NCBI RefSeq assembly: GCF_002531755.2
Contig: NZ_CP034998.1
Location: forward strand, 1-64,000
Source: Rhizobium acidisoli
Lineage (GTDB): Bacteria; Pseudomonadota; Alphaproteobacteria; Rhizobiales; Rhizobiaceae
Length of the DNA: 64,000 nucleotides
Direction: 5' to 3'
Shown here: piece by piece, positions 63,285 to 64,000 of the stretch
Position numbering within the stretch: the first letter of the stretch is position 1
Layout of the letters: the number at the start of each line of letters is the position of its first letter
The notes under the pieces: generated by a model
Databases searched by the model: none
The model's input: only the letters and a program-made list of their open reading frames with translations
What the model was told of the DNA's origin: nothing
Position numbers and translations under genes: made by a program

Positions 63285-64000
63285 ATGGCGAAGGGACGAA
63301 ACGGCGGGTCGCGGCGCAAGGACGGCGTATGGGACCCGCTGAAGAGCAGCTCGACCGACAGGCAGCGCGCCGAGGCTGTGCCGAAGACGCCGCAGACGAT
63401 GTCGCCCGCCTACCGCCTTGCCTATGTCGACGAGGATTTCCTCTGCCGCGAGGAGCTGCGGCCGATCCGCCTGCAGCTGGAACTGATGAAGCCGGAAATG
63501 ATGCTGACCGAGCGCGGCATCAAGTCGACCGTCGTCATGTTCGGTGGCGCCCGTATTCCCGCCCCCGGCCAGAGTGCCTGGGCTGCCCGCAACGATATCC
63601 AGCGCGTCAATCTGGAGGCGGCCTCCGTCTATTATGACGAGGCGCGCAAATTCGCCCGGCTCTGCTCGAAATATTCGGCAAGCTTCGATTTCCACGAATA
63701 TGTCATCGTCACCGGCGGCGGCCCCGGCGTCATGGAGGCGGGCAATCGCGGCGCGACCGACGAAGGCGCGCCGTCGATCGGCCTCAACATCGTGCTGCCG
63801 CACGAACAGGCGCCGAACGCCTATGTGACGCCGGAGCTCAGCTTCAACTTCCACTATTTTGCCATTCGCAAGATGCATTTCATGGTGCGCGCCAAGGCGA
63901 TCGCCGTCTTTCCCGGCGGCTTTGGAACGCTCGACGAATTCTTCGAATGCCTGACGCTGATCCAGACCGGCCGCATGGAGCGGCTGCCGCTGATCCTCTT
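63285..64000 (+). CDS. LOG-family (TIGR00730-like) protein, cut by the window end
   Basis: The Rossmann fold carries the LOG signatures GGGPGVMEAGNRGA and PGGFGTLDEFFE. In LONELY GUY proteins these form the active site of cytokinin riboside monophosphate phosphoribohydrolase. A basic N-terminal extension (about 60 residues) and the longer spacing resemble the larger bacterial group, whose members also include nucleotide hydrolases such as PpnN. They were once called lysine decarboxylases, without support. The first 238 codons are present and the 3' end lies beyond base 64000. A CCGGCTT-TG-AAGCCGG hairpin (63247-63262) precedes the start. Confidence 0.85.
   Translation, partial: MAKGRNGGSRRKDGVWDPLKSSSTDRQRAEAVPKTPQTMSPAYRLAYVDEDFLCREELRPIRLQLELMKPEMMLTERGIKSTVVMFGGARIPAPGQSAWAARNDIQRVNLEAASVYYDEARKFARLCSKYSASFDFHEYVIVTGGGPGVMEAGNRGATDEGAPSIGLNIVLPHEQAPNAYVTPELSFNFHYFAIRKMHFMVRAKAIAVFPGGFGTLDEFFECLTLIQTGRMERLPLIL

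Overview
The window reads as chromosomal DNA of a fast-growing rhizobium, most likely Rhizobium of the leguminosarum/etli group. Codon use is GC-rich and uniform. Several genes and gene orders are typical of that group: a PraR/PhrR regulator beside lnt, a Mur-type Fur protein, olsB next to a chimeric malic enzyme, sigma-54 rpoN after the lpt genes, and DUF1150 next to a small heat-shock protein. The first base is the ATG of dnaA, so this may be the conventional start of a circular chromosome record. No tRNA, rRNA, CRISPR array, insertion sequence or prophage was recognised.

Layout. Bases 1-10 kb hold dnaA, a saccharopine-dehydrogenase-like oxidoreductase, the minus-strand run rph-VOC-rdgB-hemW, the heat-shock genes hrcA and grpE, a nucleoside hydrolase, and a small heat-shock protein with DUF1150. 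Bases 10-24 kb are almost entirely minus strand: trpS, a universal stress protein and an Nfu-type scaffold, then tsaB-rimI-mur-plsC-miaB-phoH-ybeY-corC/tlyC-lnt-praR-metK-trmB. Bases 24-33 kb hold an M15-like peptidase, murJ-glnD, a small unknown gene and mutS. Bases 33-42 kb hold the malic enzyme, an AraC regulator, olsB, a hybrid histidine kinase, lspA and two RNA methyltransferases. Bases 42-52 kb hold NUDIX, CoxG-like and GNAT genes, a LapA-domain protein, ihfB-sppA, then lptC-lptA-lptB-rpoN-(EamA transporter)-hpf-ptsN. Bases 52-64 kb hold a chemoreceptor, ribokinase, rmuC, def-[vapBC]-fmt-truA, a membrane protein, dapE, dapD and the start of a LOG-family gene.

Themes. Envelope work is well represented: lnt, lspA, murJ, sppA, lptABC, olsB, plsC and the lysine/DAP genes. 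Translation and RNA quality control is the second theme: rph, ybeY, miaB, trmB, tsaB, truA, def, fmt and hpf. Nitrogen and PTS-Ntr control is the third: glnD, rpoN and ptsN. Heat-shock control is supported by two RpoH-like promoters with identical geometry, upstream of grpE and of the Hsp20 gene.

The least ordinary features are: a VapBC-type toxin-antitoxin module inserted between def and fmt, with a strong promoter buried in a perfect 25-bp palindrome; a 209-bp inverted-repeat element after the DUF1150 gene, belonging to a palindromic repeat family seen elsewhere in the window; a 46-bp perfect hairpin next to ihfB; a hybrid kinase with a degenerate receiver before its canonical one; and a possible RNA thermometer in the Hsp20 leader. 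No wholly new multi-gene system was found; most of the window is conserved housekeeping DNA.
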